In this document: piece by piece, positions 43,374-51,400 of the stretch
How positions within the stretch are numbered: position 1 is the first letter of the stretch
How the letters are laid out: every line of letters starts with the position of its first letter
Assembly (NCBI GenBank): GCA_050486285.1
Contig: JBJHCZ010000003.1
Coordinates: forward strand, 108,729 to 172,728
Source of the DNA: JAITWN01 sp050486285
Lineage (GTDB): Bacteria; Pseudomonadota; Gammaproteobacteria; SZUA-140
Reading direction: 5' to 3'
Length of the DNA: 64,000 bases
Program-made: the position numbers and the translations under genes
The notes under the pieces: generated by a model
Databases searched by the model: none
Seen by the model: only the letters and a program-made list of their open reading frames with translations
Told to the model about the DNA's origin: nothing

Positions 43374-43957
43374 GGTCCCGTTACCTTGTCGTTGAATGCT
43401 TGTGGCGGGGTATCGAGCAGAGTATACAACCGATCCCAGTCGAATTCGCGCCCCGGATCGGTCTTGCGGCCGGGCGCGATGTCGCAGTGGCCGACGATGC
43501 GGTCAGGCGTGATGCCGGGCCATGCGCCCATCAGCACGCGCGCGATCGCGGCGAGTCGCTGGTACTGCACCGCCTCGTAGGGCAAATCGTCGCAGCCCTC
43601 GAGCTCGATGCCGATCGAATAGTCATTGCAGGCCGGGCGACCGCGGAAATTCGACGCGCCGGCATGCCAGGCCCGCGCCCCGAACGGCACGTATTGCGTC
43701 ACCTCGCCGGCGCGATCGATCAGCAGGTGCGCCGACACCGGCTTGTCGTGGATCGCGCGGAAATACGGATGGGCATCGGGGTCCAGCGAGTTCGTGAACA
43801 GCGCGTCGATGAAGCCGCCGCCGAACTCGCGCGGCGGCAGGCTGATGCCGTGGACGACGAGCAGTTCGATCGCGCAGCCGTCCGGCCGCGTATCCCGGTT
43901 CGGCGACGGGACGCGCCGCACAGGGGTCAGCCAGTCGTCATCGAGCGTGAAATCCAT
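43370..43957 (-). CDS. ampD: N-acetylmuramyl-L-alanine amidase AmpD (anhydro-muropeptide recycling)
   Basis: 195 aa. The zinc ligands are visible: IELLVVHGISLP (first His), ARAWHAGASNFRGRPACND (second region) and RIVGHCDIAPGRKTDPG (His and Asp), with the Glu in SIGIELEGCDD. It lacks a signal peptide, as expected for the cytosolic AmpD that cleaves 1,6-anhydro-muropeptides during wall recycling. First gene of the ampD-ampE-cobC-btuF minus-strand run. Confidence 0.95.
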   Translation of the reverse strand: MDFTLDDDWLTPVRRVPSPNRDTRPDGCAIELLVVHGISLPPREFGGGFIDALFTNSLDPDAHPYFRAIHDKPVSAHLLIDRAGEVTQYVPFGARAWHAGASNFRGRPACNDYSIGIELEGCDDLPYEAVQYQRLAAIARVLMGAWPGITPDRIVGHCDIAPGRKTDPGREFDWDRLYTLLDTPPQAFNDKVTGP

Positions 43958-44008
43958 GGCGCAGAAGATAGCGCAATCGCCGGCCCTTGTCCGCAGGCCG
44001 CGGCGCGT

Positions 44009-44905
44009 TCAGGGCCGGGTCGAGGGGTGCTGCAGCAGGGTCGCCTTGAGGTCGAGGGCGTCCATCAGCTCGATGTCGCGGAAGCGCGCATCGCGGAAAC
44101 GGCTGACCAGCGAGATCACCAGATAATCGCCGTCCCGGCGCAGCGTCCGCCCGCCGAGGATGAACTTTCGGCCATGGGCCGGCAGGTCGATCGTGACGAT
44201 CAGGTTCCGGCGCTCGGCGACCTCGCCGGCCGCGCGGTCGAGCCTGAACTTCATCGACGATTCAGTGAAGTCGACCATCATCGCGGCACAGGGCGGCGCG
44301 TCATCCGCGGTCTGCAGCGTCACCGGGATCGCGGTGCGCACGCGCATCTGCTGGCGCTGGTCGATATGGTTCAGCGTGTCGGCCTGCACCTCGAGCACGA
44401 CGACGGCATGGTTCGCGTAATAGCCTTCGCGCAGCAGCGTACGCTTGCGCACGACGGTGTTCACATGCGGCACGCCGCGCGCATTTGACAGCGACATCAG
44501 GGTCAGCGTCTCGCCGCGTTGCAGGAAACCACCGGTCTCGAGCGCGACGCGACGATCATAGTCGAGGTCGCCTTCCATGCCGCCGACATACGGGATCAGC
44601 AGCGAGAAGCTCCGCACCCCGGACAGGCGGCGATCCTTCCAGTCCTCGTCGAGCGTGAACACCGGCTCGCCGCTGTCCTCGTCGATGCGGATATCGTGCT
44701 GGGTATAGATCAGGCGATGGTCGATGCCATAGGCGATGACGATCGACTCGAGGACGATATCCTTGCGGTGTTCCGGGTAGTAGCGGATCTTGCCGCTGAT
44801 CGGGAAGCAGCGCATGACCTCGGCCAGGCGGCGCGGATCGATGGCCTGCGTCTCGTCCCGCGGCATGGTCGCCGTCGCGGCGCGGGTGCGGCCGAAGAAG
44901 CCCAT
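44009..44905 (-). CDS. PilZ-domain protein (probable c-di-GMP receptor)
   Basis: About 298 aa from MGFFGRTRAATATM; other in-frame starts lie up to 43 codons upstream and none has a clear ribosome binding site. The C-terminal third holds the PilZ signature: RQQMRVRTAIPVTLQ supplies RxxxR, followed by VDFTESSMKFRL in the place of (D/N)xSxxG, where the final glycine is replaced. The N-terminal part (VLESIVIAYGIDHRLIYTQ, RSFSLLIPYV) resembles no named domain but has the YcgR-like two-domain layout. Likely links c-di-GMP to motility or surface behaviour. Confidence 0.75.
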   Translation of the reverse strand: MGFFGRTRAATATMPRDETQAIDPRRLAEVMRCFPISGKIRYYPEHRKDIVLESIVIAYGIDHRLIYTQHDIRIDEDSGEPVFTLDEDWKDRRLSGVRSFSLLIPYVGGMEGDLDYDRRVALETGGFLQRGETLTLMSLSNARGVPHVNTVVRKRTLLREGYYANHAVVVLEVQADTLNHIDQRQQMRVRTAIPVTLQTADDAPPCAAMMVDFTESSMKFRLDRAAGEVAERRNLIVTIDLPAHGRKFILGGRTLRRDGDYLVISLVSRFRDARFRDIELMDALDLKATLLQHPSTRP

Positions 44906-44918
44906 TGTCAGTTTTCGC

Positions 44919-45036
44919 ATTTGCATTGCGATTGGACAAGGCAAGATTGGTGCCAGAATCGATATCCCGACGATCGGGCATGCTGGCGCAGGACCCTCCC
45001 GCCGTACCCGCCGCTCATTTGCATGCGATCGCAAAT
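44919..45036. promoter_or_regulatory. Repeated motif in the pilZ-lipoprotein divergent region
   Basis: ATTTGCATTGCGAT (44919-44932) recurs with one base deleted as ATTTGCATGCGAT (45017-45029), and the second copy is part of an inverted repeat ATTTGC-N8-GCAAAT (45017-45036). The pair lies between two divergent genes and may bind a regulator. Confidence 0.35.
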
Positions 45037-45079
45037 CTTGCTAAAAACATTAAACAAAACAATACGAGAGGAGTATCCG

Positions 45080-45337
45080 ATGATTCCGCACCAGCGGCTG
45101 GGGAAACGGGGTTTCAGCACCGCAGCGACGGCGTTCCTGCTCGCCGCGGTCTTCATGATCGCGGGCTGTGCCGGCACCTCGGGCGGCAATCAGCAGTCCG
45201 CGGCCGGCGACGATCCGGCAGCGCAATGCCGGGCGGCCATTGCCGCTGTCAACGAGCGCTGCGCCGGGGACGGCGCGGCTTCGTCGGCCTGCGCGGATGC
45301 GAAGACACGTTCGAGGAATCTCTGTATCCCTGAGTGA
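45080..45337 (+). CDS. Small lipoprotein, 85 aa
   Basis: Starts MIPHQRLGKRGFSTAATAFL after GAGAGGAG. The lipobox FMIAGC places the acylated cysteine about 30 residues in. The mature part is short and contains four further cysteines (AAQCRAAIAAVNERCAGDG, SSACADAK, RNLCIPE), suggesting two disulfides. No family recognised. The tRNA-Thr gene lies just downstream on the other strand. Confidence 0.75.
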   Translation: MIPHQRLGKRGFSTAATAFLLAAVFMIAGCAGTSGGNQQSAAGDDPAAQCRAAIAAVNERCAGDGAASSACADAKTRSRNLCIPE

Positions 45338-45368
45338 AGGGGGGGTGACGGGGTCGCCGGCGAGGGCG

Positions 45369-45444
<76 letters not shown>

Positions 45445-45551
45445 CGAAGGCGTTGTCCAGCTATCTGGACGGCAAGGAAAAACCCAGGGCCGGGGCAGTA
45501 TAAAAGATCACCCCCGGTGCGACAAGCCGGAACCGTGGCGACGGACCCGAA

Positions 45552-45986
45552 TCAGGCGGTGCCGGCGGCGGTCTGTCGCGGGCGTACCCGCACGACGACA
45601 TCGACGCCGTCGATGACTGTCCCCTCCGGGGGCACCGGCAGGCCGAGGATGTTGATCGCATCCTGGTCGAGATCCACCAGCTTCCCGGTATCGACGTTGT
45701 AGATATGGTGATGCGGGTGGGTCGTCGAGTCGTAGAAGACCTTCGACGGATCGATGATGACCTCGCGAATCAGGCCCTTGCGGCTGAACAGCCCCAGCGT
45801 GTTGTAGACCGTCGCCTTCGAGACGTAACCGTGGCGCGCGTTGACCTGCTCGAGGATCTGGTCGGCGGACAGGTGCTGGGGCTGAGCGAACAGCACCCCG
45901 GCGATCTGGATGCGCTGGTGCGTCGGCTTGATGCCATGCTCGTGGAGCATCGCGACGATTTCCGGATTGGCCTGGCTGAATGGCAT
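45552..45986 (-). CDS. Fur-family transcriptional repressor without CxxC zinc site
   Basis: 144 aa from the ATG giving MPFSQANPEIVAML, placed 13 nt behind AAGAGG; an upstream start lies too close to the palindrome. The winged helix (IKPTHQRIQIAGVLF, YVSKATVYNTLGLF) and dimerisation domain with THPHHHIYNVDTGKLVDLD are present. There is no cysteine in the C-terminal domain, so the structural zinc site of Fur and PerR is missing. The HHH motif and lack of cysteines resemble Irr-type, heme- or peroxide-responsive members, but that is only a suggestion. Confidence 0.85.
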   Translation of the reverse strand: MPFSQANPEIVAMLHEHGIKPTHQRIQIAGVLFAQPQHLSADQILEQVNARHGYVSKATVYNTLGLFSRKGLIREVIIDPSKVFYDSTTHPHHHIYNVDTGKLVDLDQDAINILGLPVPPEGTVIDGVDVVVRVRPRQTAAGTA

Positions 45987-46034
45987 GACTGCACACCTCT
46001 TCCCGTCCCGTGCCGGCTGGCGGCCAAGGGACAT

Positions 46035-46050
46035 ACTTCGGATCCGAAGT
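46035..46050. promoter_or_regulatory. 16-bp perfect palindrome upstream of the Fur-family gene
   Basis: ACTTCGGATCCGAAGT is exactly self-complementary and sits just downstream of a minus-strand TAAAAT (-10) with TGAAAT 16 bp before it. Position near the start of transcription suggests an autoregulatory operator. It does not match the classical Fur box. Confidence 0.5.
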
Positions 46051-46217
46051 TCGTATTTTAGACTGATTACAGAGAGATTTCATCAAATTCCCGTGGTCTG
46101 CCGCCGGAGCACCCGCATAAGTGCCTGATTCACGCGCAGGCCACCCTCAACCCTGCCGTAAAACTGCCGCTAAATCCGCTGACAACAGACGGATCACCGT
46201 CGGGAGAAGGAGGCAAG

Positions 46218-46478
46218 ATGCAAGGCACGGCAAACGCAGTCAGACAGGTCGCCCCGGTGGCGCCGGCGACCCCCACCGACTCATGGAACAATCGTGCGGT
46301 CTTTCGCAGCGACCGGGTCTTCTATCACGCGGCGCTCGACGGCGGCAACGCCGGCTGGTGCTTCACCGTGCGCGGCGGCAAGGTCTACGGGCCGTTCCCG
46401 TCGCGCAGGATCGCCGAGCACATCCTGTCGGGACTGATCGAGGCCTTCAAGCGCGCGGGCGACACCGGGGGTCGCTGA
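46218..46478 (+). CDS. Uncharacterised 86-aa protein, DUF6316-like
   Basis: Start MQGTANAVRQVAPVAPATP behind GGAGAAGGAGG. The rest forms one small domain: RSDRVFYHAALDGGNAGWCF, then GGKVYGPFPSRRIAEHIL. The layout R-x-F-(Y/F)-...-GW-(C/Y)-F-...-GPF-x-(S/D)R recurs in the C-terminus of the next gene. The order of aromatic and GPF motifs resembles DUF6316 proteins of gammaproteobacteria, function unknown. Confidence 0.65.
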   Translation: MQGTANAVRQVAPVAPATPTDSWNNRAVFRSDRVFYHAALDGGNAGWCFTVRGGKVYGPFPSRRIAEHILSGLIEAFKRAGDTGGR

Positions 46479-46590
46479 TCCCCGAATCATTGTTCCGCCT
46501 CAACTTTCCGGCCTGCCCGCCGTTATCCGGGTGAGGCCCGGCCGTGCCGTGCCCGATTGACCGACCCTGTCCGGAAAACGGCGTCACGCG

Positions 46591-47616
46591 ATGGGAAACT
46601 TCCTGCCAACGCTCACGATAGTCATGACCGAGATCGCGGCGGTGCTGCTGGTCGTCGTCGGCTTCCTGTGGTTCCGCCTGCGCCGTCTGCGCCGTCTGCA
46701 CCAGGCCGAGCTCGATACGCTGATGGGCCTGGCCGGCCAAACACGATCGTTACGTCTCACCCCGCCGGTCACCCCCGCGGAAATCCCCGCGGCAACCACC
46801 GCCGCGCCGGCCCTGCCGGCGATCCAAACCCGCCTGCCGGAACCGGAGACCGAAGCGGCGCCGGCGCACGAGCCTCATGCGGAAGAACACAACGAGGATC
46901 GGCTGGCCGGTCATATCGGTGAGGCCCTGTCCGACATCCACTGGACCATGGAACACCTCGACGGGCGGCTCGACCAGTTCCGCCACGAACACACCCTGCT
47001 CGCCGGACAGTTTCGCAAGCTCGTCGAGGAAGGCAACAACGAAGTCCATTACACACGCCGCGACCTCGACCGGATCTACCAGGTGGTCAGGGAACTGCGA
47101 AAGCAGGTCGGCGAATTGTCGGGCAACTCGCGGCACCCGGCCCAGCCGGCTGCACCGCAGCCGCACGCCATTACCCGTGAAAGGGTGATCACCCCGCCGC
47201 AGGCGGCGGCCCCGCCCGGTCCATCAGGAATCCGGCCATCGCCACTGCCGCTGGCCGACCGCAAGCCCGCGCAGCGGCTACCCGCCGCGACGGTACCGGC
47301 AGAGGATACCGGCCTGCTGCTGGATCTGGAGGGCATCACGGTCGAAGAGATCAATTTCAGCGACCTCGATGTCGATAATCCCCACGGCCTGCAGGACAAT
47401 CACACGCGCCCGTCGCGCTTCGATGAAGATCGAATCTTTTTCCAGTCCTCGCTCGAGGACGGGCTCGACCAGGGCTGGTACTTCAACGACCACGGCGACC
47501 GGCCCCAGGGTCCGTTCGCGGACCGCGCCGCCGCCACCCGCGTGATGAAGGAGATGCACGAACAATCGACCCGCCCCCCGGGGGACCCGGACAGGCAGGC
47601 CGCCGACAATTCCTGA
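46591..47616 (+). CDS. Membrane-anchored protein with C-terminal DUF6316-like domain
   Basis: 341 aa. One N-terminal helix (TEIAAVLLVVVGFLWFRLRR) is followed by a proline/alanine-rich part, a helical region (DIHWTMEHLDGRLDQFRHEH, about residues 110-165, probably coiled coil), another low-complexity linker and a C-terminal domain EDRIFFQSSLEDGLDQGWYF with RPQGPFADRAAATRVM. This last domain is the same type as the whole of the preceding 86-aa protein. The architecture suggests a cytoplasm-facing scaffold, but no function is known. Confidence 0.65.
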   Translation: MGNFLPTLTIVMTEIAAVLLVVVGFLWFRLRRLRRLHQAELDTLMGLAGQTRSLRLTPPVTPAEIPAATTAAPALPAIQTRLPEPETEAAPAHEPHAEEHNEDRLAGHIGEALSDIHWTMEHLDGRLDQFRHEHTLLAGQFRKLVEEGNNEVHYTRRDLDRIYQVVRELRKQVGELSGNSRHPAQPAAPQPHAITRERVITPPQAAAPPGPSGIRPSPLPLADRKPAQRLPAATVPAEDTGLLLDLEGITVEEINFSDLDVDNPHGLQDNHTRPSRFDEDRIFFQSSLEDGLDQGWYFNDHGDRPQGPFADRAAATRVMKEMHEQSTRPPGDPDRQAADNS

Positions 47617-47638
47617 CGTGTGCAACGGGCAAAAAAAA

Positions 47639-47663
47639 CCCCCGGCGGAGGGCAGGCCGGGGG
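47639..47663 (-). terminator. Terminator, minus strand (distal of two)
   Basis: An 8-bp stem CCCCCGGC/GCCGGGGG with a 9-nt loop; eight A bases at 47631-47638 give the U tract for minus-strand transcripts coming from the 59-aa gene. It may also act weakly on the plus-strand gene that ends at 47616. Confidence 0.7.
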
Positions 47664-47766
47664 CGACTCTGGAGAGAGTATCTGGAGAGATTGAAGCGGT
47701 GTTACTGGATGAGACCGGGTCTCTCCCGGATGGTTCCCGAAAATTGCGCCCCGCGGGCAAAAAAAA

Positions 47767-47785
47767 CCCCGCGAGGGGTGCGGGG
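47767..47785 (-). terminator. Terminator, minus strand (proximal of two)
   Basis: CCCCGC/GCGGGG around a 7-nt loop, with eight A bases at 47759-47766 forming the U tract on the minus strand. It lies 47 bp after the stop codon of the 59-aa gene. Confidence 0.7.
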
Positions 47786-47831
47786 CAAGGAGGGGTGGTG
47801 ATGGTAGTGCAGGAGAGAACAACCGGATAGA

Positions 47832-48011
47832 TCAGGCCCTCGCCTTCATGCATCCCTGCAGGTCACGGTCGCCGACCGGGCTGCGATAGAGCGCGGGTAC
47901 CTCAATCTTTATCAAGGGCTTACGGCCCTTATCCTGCTTCGCCCGGGCGGGCGCCGCAGCGGAATCCTTGTCCCCGGAGGGGCGTCTGGCGTGATGCTGG
48001 CCGGATTTCAT
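47832..48011 (-). CDS. Small basic protein, 59 aa
   Basis: Starts MKSGQHHARRPSGDKDSAAA and ends DLQGCMKARA, with the middle GRKPLIKIEVPALYRSP. A full-strength ribosome binding site GGAGGTGA lies three bases before the ATG. Two tandem terminators follow and a sigma-54-like promoter precedes it, so it appears to be a real monocistronic gene. Strongly basic N-terminal half, no membrane helix. No family recognised. Confidence 0.65.
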   Translation of the reverse strand: MKSGQHHARRPSGDKDSAAAPARAKQDKGRKPLIKIEVPALYRSPVGDRDLQGCMKARA

Positions 48012-48052
48012 CAGTCACCTCCAACTCGGTTAGCGGGTGTCGTCAGTATGCT

Positions 48053-48070
48053 TGCATGCACTGTGCCAAA
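48053..48070 (-). promoter_or_regulatory. Sigma-54-like promoter of the 59-aa gene
   Basis: The minus strand reads TTTGGCACAGTGCATGCA: perfect TGGCAC at -24, the required GG-N10-GC spacing and ATGCA instead of TTGCA at -12. The expected start is about 30 nt before the ATG. Confidence 0.5.
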
Positions 48071-48242
48071 CCTGGCCGACATATCTTAAATCATTGACTG
48101 ACAAATACTTATTGATAAAGGCGGGGGTCATGAGCACTACGGAGGCGCCGGAATCTGAATCAATAGGGTGACACTCGCTGCCAAAGTGTGACGGAAATGG
48201 TGCGGCGCAGGGGGCCTGCCTTTCACAACACCTGATTCGAGC

Positions 48243-48494
48243 CTATCTTGGGGCTTCGATGAAATAGCCCACCAGCAAGAGCACCGCCAGGATCCCGATG
48301 CAGGAATAAAAAATCAGATGGATTGCCTTACCCAGACGATTGGCGCCCTTCCATGTGGCAGGCCCCCCATCGGAGAGTAATTCGGCGGCAAGTTCTGATC
48401 TCATGATCCACTTCTTGGGTAACACCCAAATGGCGACGCCTGCCATTAGACCAAGCGCGATAATTATCCGGATGAGTGTCCACAAAATTTCCAC
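48243..48494 (-). CDS. Two-helix membrane protein, possible immunity partner of the RHS protein
   Basis: 83 aa. Two hydrophobic helices (LIRIIIALGLMAGVAIWVL and HLIFYSCIGILAVLLLVGYF) flank a short soluble loop. It begins three bases after the stop codon of the RHS gene on the same strand and has lower GC than the neighbours, the usual position and character of an immunity gene. The pairing is inferred from position alone. Confidence 0.6.
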   Translation of the reverse strand: MEILWTLIRIIIALGLMAGVAIWVLPKKWIMRSELAAELLSDGGPATWKGANRLGKAIHLIFYSCIGILAVLLLVGYFIEAPR

Positions 48495-48497
48495 AAA

Positions 48498-51400
48498 CTA
48501 TCTGGCTACCGAGAGCCCGCCTCCTATCAATCCACCACCCACCGCCTGCGCATAATATGCAGAAACCACCGAGGTGCTATTACCGAGCAATTGCCCACCA
48601 CCTTCGCCGGCCCGCGCTACCAGGACGCCGTTTCTGATACCAAGCTCCCTACCCAGTACACCGCCGAGGGCGCCGAGCCCGGCCGTGTGAATCACTTCGC
48701 CGATGGAGAGGTCGCATCTGTCAGTGCCGACCAGGTAGCCCGCGACCCCAGACAATGCCCCCAGCCCGGTATTGACCAATACACCGCCGCCAAGTCCGAC
48801 ACCTGAAACTGCGCCACTCAAAACCCCTGCAACTACAGATTGTCCGGTCGCGACCGCAACCATCCCGCCAGCGGCGCCGCCAAGTACGCCGCCAATCACC
48901 TGGATCAGCAACAGGCCATCGGGGTCAAAATAGTTAATCGGATCGCCGACGACATAACTGTATAAATTCGTATCGCCGCCAGAAAATCCTATCGGATCCT
49001 TGGCGGTCCAGCGGCCTGTCTGCGGGTCGTAGTCGCGTGCGCCGAACCTGATCAGGCCCGTGTGTGCGTCATGAATGCCGCCGGCGAAGCCGAAGGGCTG
49101 GAAGCCGGGGTTCGTGTCGTTGACGATGTTGCCCCAGACGTCGTAGTCGATACGCTGGGCGATCGTACCGTCGCCGGTATTGATGACCAGGCGCGGGCTC
49201 CCGAGATGATCGGAAAGGATGCGGAAGGTCATTCCATCGCGGGTCATGTAGGCCGGCACATGCGGCTTGTCGGCATAGACGAAACGGCTGACGATGTTGC
49301 CGGCGCCGTCGAGTTCGGCGACGGGATTCAACGGGTCCTGATACAGGAAGCCCTGGACGAGCGTGCCGTTGATCTTCTTTCCGATACGACGATTCCTGCC
49401 ATCGATAACGTATTCGATCACGAGATCGCCCGGCAGCATGACCCGACGCAGGTTGCCAAGCGCATCGTAGTCGTAGCCAGTCGTTGCGCCTGACTCGGTC
49501 TTGCTCGCAAGCTCGCCGTTTGCGGTATAGCCGTAGCTCGCGGCGCCATGGGTCAGCAGGCGATCCTGCGCGTCGTAGGTCGCGATCACGGCGCCGTTCA
49601 GGTGGGTACGGTTGCCGTTCGCGTCGTACCCCCAGGTGGTGACGTCGCCATTGCGGGTCAGGCCGGTCAGGCGACCGGCAAGGTCGTAGGTATAGCTGTC
49701 GGTCACGCCGTTACCGGCGAGCATCTCGGTCTTGCCGGCGATGCGGCCGAGGGCGTCACGGACATAGGCATGCTCGGCGATCGGAATGCCATCGATGCCG
49801 GCCATGTGCGCGACAGGCTCGGCGAAGGCATTGTAGGTATCGGTGGTCGTGACGCGGCCAAGGCTGGTGCCGGCAGGGAGGCCGGTCGCGGCCTCGCGGA
49901 CGATCCCAAGCTCGCCGGCGGTCATCAGCAGGCCATCACCGTCGTAGCCGAAGGCGATCGCATCATCGTCGACCGCGATCCGGATCGGCCAGAAATTGTC
50001 GTCATAGTCATAGCTCACCGTGCCGCTCACCTCCCCGCCCGTTGTTTCAGTCAGCGGCAGGATGCCGTCCCAGGTATAGCCCAGGGCGCCGCCGTCCGGG
50101 GCGATGACAGCACTCAACTGACCGGTGACGGGGGCATAAGCATACTCATATTGACCATGCGGCGTGTCCAGCATCTCCAGGCGGCCGCCGGCATCGTAGG
50201 CGAACGCAAGGACCCTGCCATCGGGGCGCTCGACCTGCGTGAGTTGCCTGTCGAGGTCATAGTCGTAGCGGGTGACGGCGGCACTGCCCGGCAGCGCGGG
50301 CGCGATGTACTGCGCTTCCAGATTGACCGGCGTGTAACCGAACCCATGCGCATCGCGACCGGGCGGGGTGATCGAGACGAGATTACCGTTCGGGTCATGC
50401 GCGTACCCGATGACGCGGCCGTCGGGCAGATGCCGGCGCGTCAATCGTCCCGAGGGGTCGTATTCGAAACCGCTGACGCGGCCGGCCGGGTCCGTCATCG
50501 CGGACAGATAGCCGTCTTCGTCGTAATCGAACCCGAACGCGCGCGTGGCCACCCCGTCCTCGCCGGTCGTGAGCGCGACGAGTCGACCACGATCATCGTA
50601 GCGGTACACGATCCCCGCGAGCCCGGAGATCTCCTGTCCCGCGATGCGTCCCTGCTCATCGAAGTGCGTGGTCAGCGTCCGTCCTTCCGGAGAACTGTCG
50701 GTCAGCGTATGTCCCGCGGGACGATAGCGGGTCTCGTAGCGCCGACCGTTATGGATGACGATCTCGTCGAACGCTTCGAGAGCGGAGATATCGTCCGGAC
50801 CGGCGGCCTCGACCCGGCGTTCGATCCGGATGCGATTGACGCGACCGCTGGGCGTCACGATCGTCGTGCTCTCGGGCACCGGCGCATTCATCGAGAATCG
50901 CGGATCGGGGCCGTCGATCGATGTGATGACGACGCCGCTCGACCCGGCATGAACGCGACCGCCGTGGCCGTCGATCAGCAAGCTGTCCGTGGTCCCGTCG
51001 GCATGCGTGCGCTCGCGGCGCTTCTCCCCGGTCGGCAGGCGCTCGACCAGGTATCGGCTCGACCTGCCCGCCGCGGAGGTCATCGATACTTCATAGTCCG
51101 CATCATCGCCCGTGCGCACGACCATCCAGCCACCGCCGGCGCCATCGTTCGTGCCTGCGAGGCGTCCGTCAGGGGCATAGACGTAGGTCGCGGCATGACC
51201 GCGGGGATCGACGATCCGCTCGAGCAGACCCTGCGCGTCATGGGTCAATTGATGCGTCGCGCCGTCGGGGCCAAGCACCAACGCCAGATGACCGCCGGCA
51301 TCGATGACCAGCCCGGTGCGCTGTCCGTCCGGCGAGATGATCGCCACTGCATGGCCTTCCGCATCGCGTTCGACCGTCGTCCGGTTGCCGTCGCCGGCGT

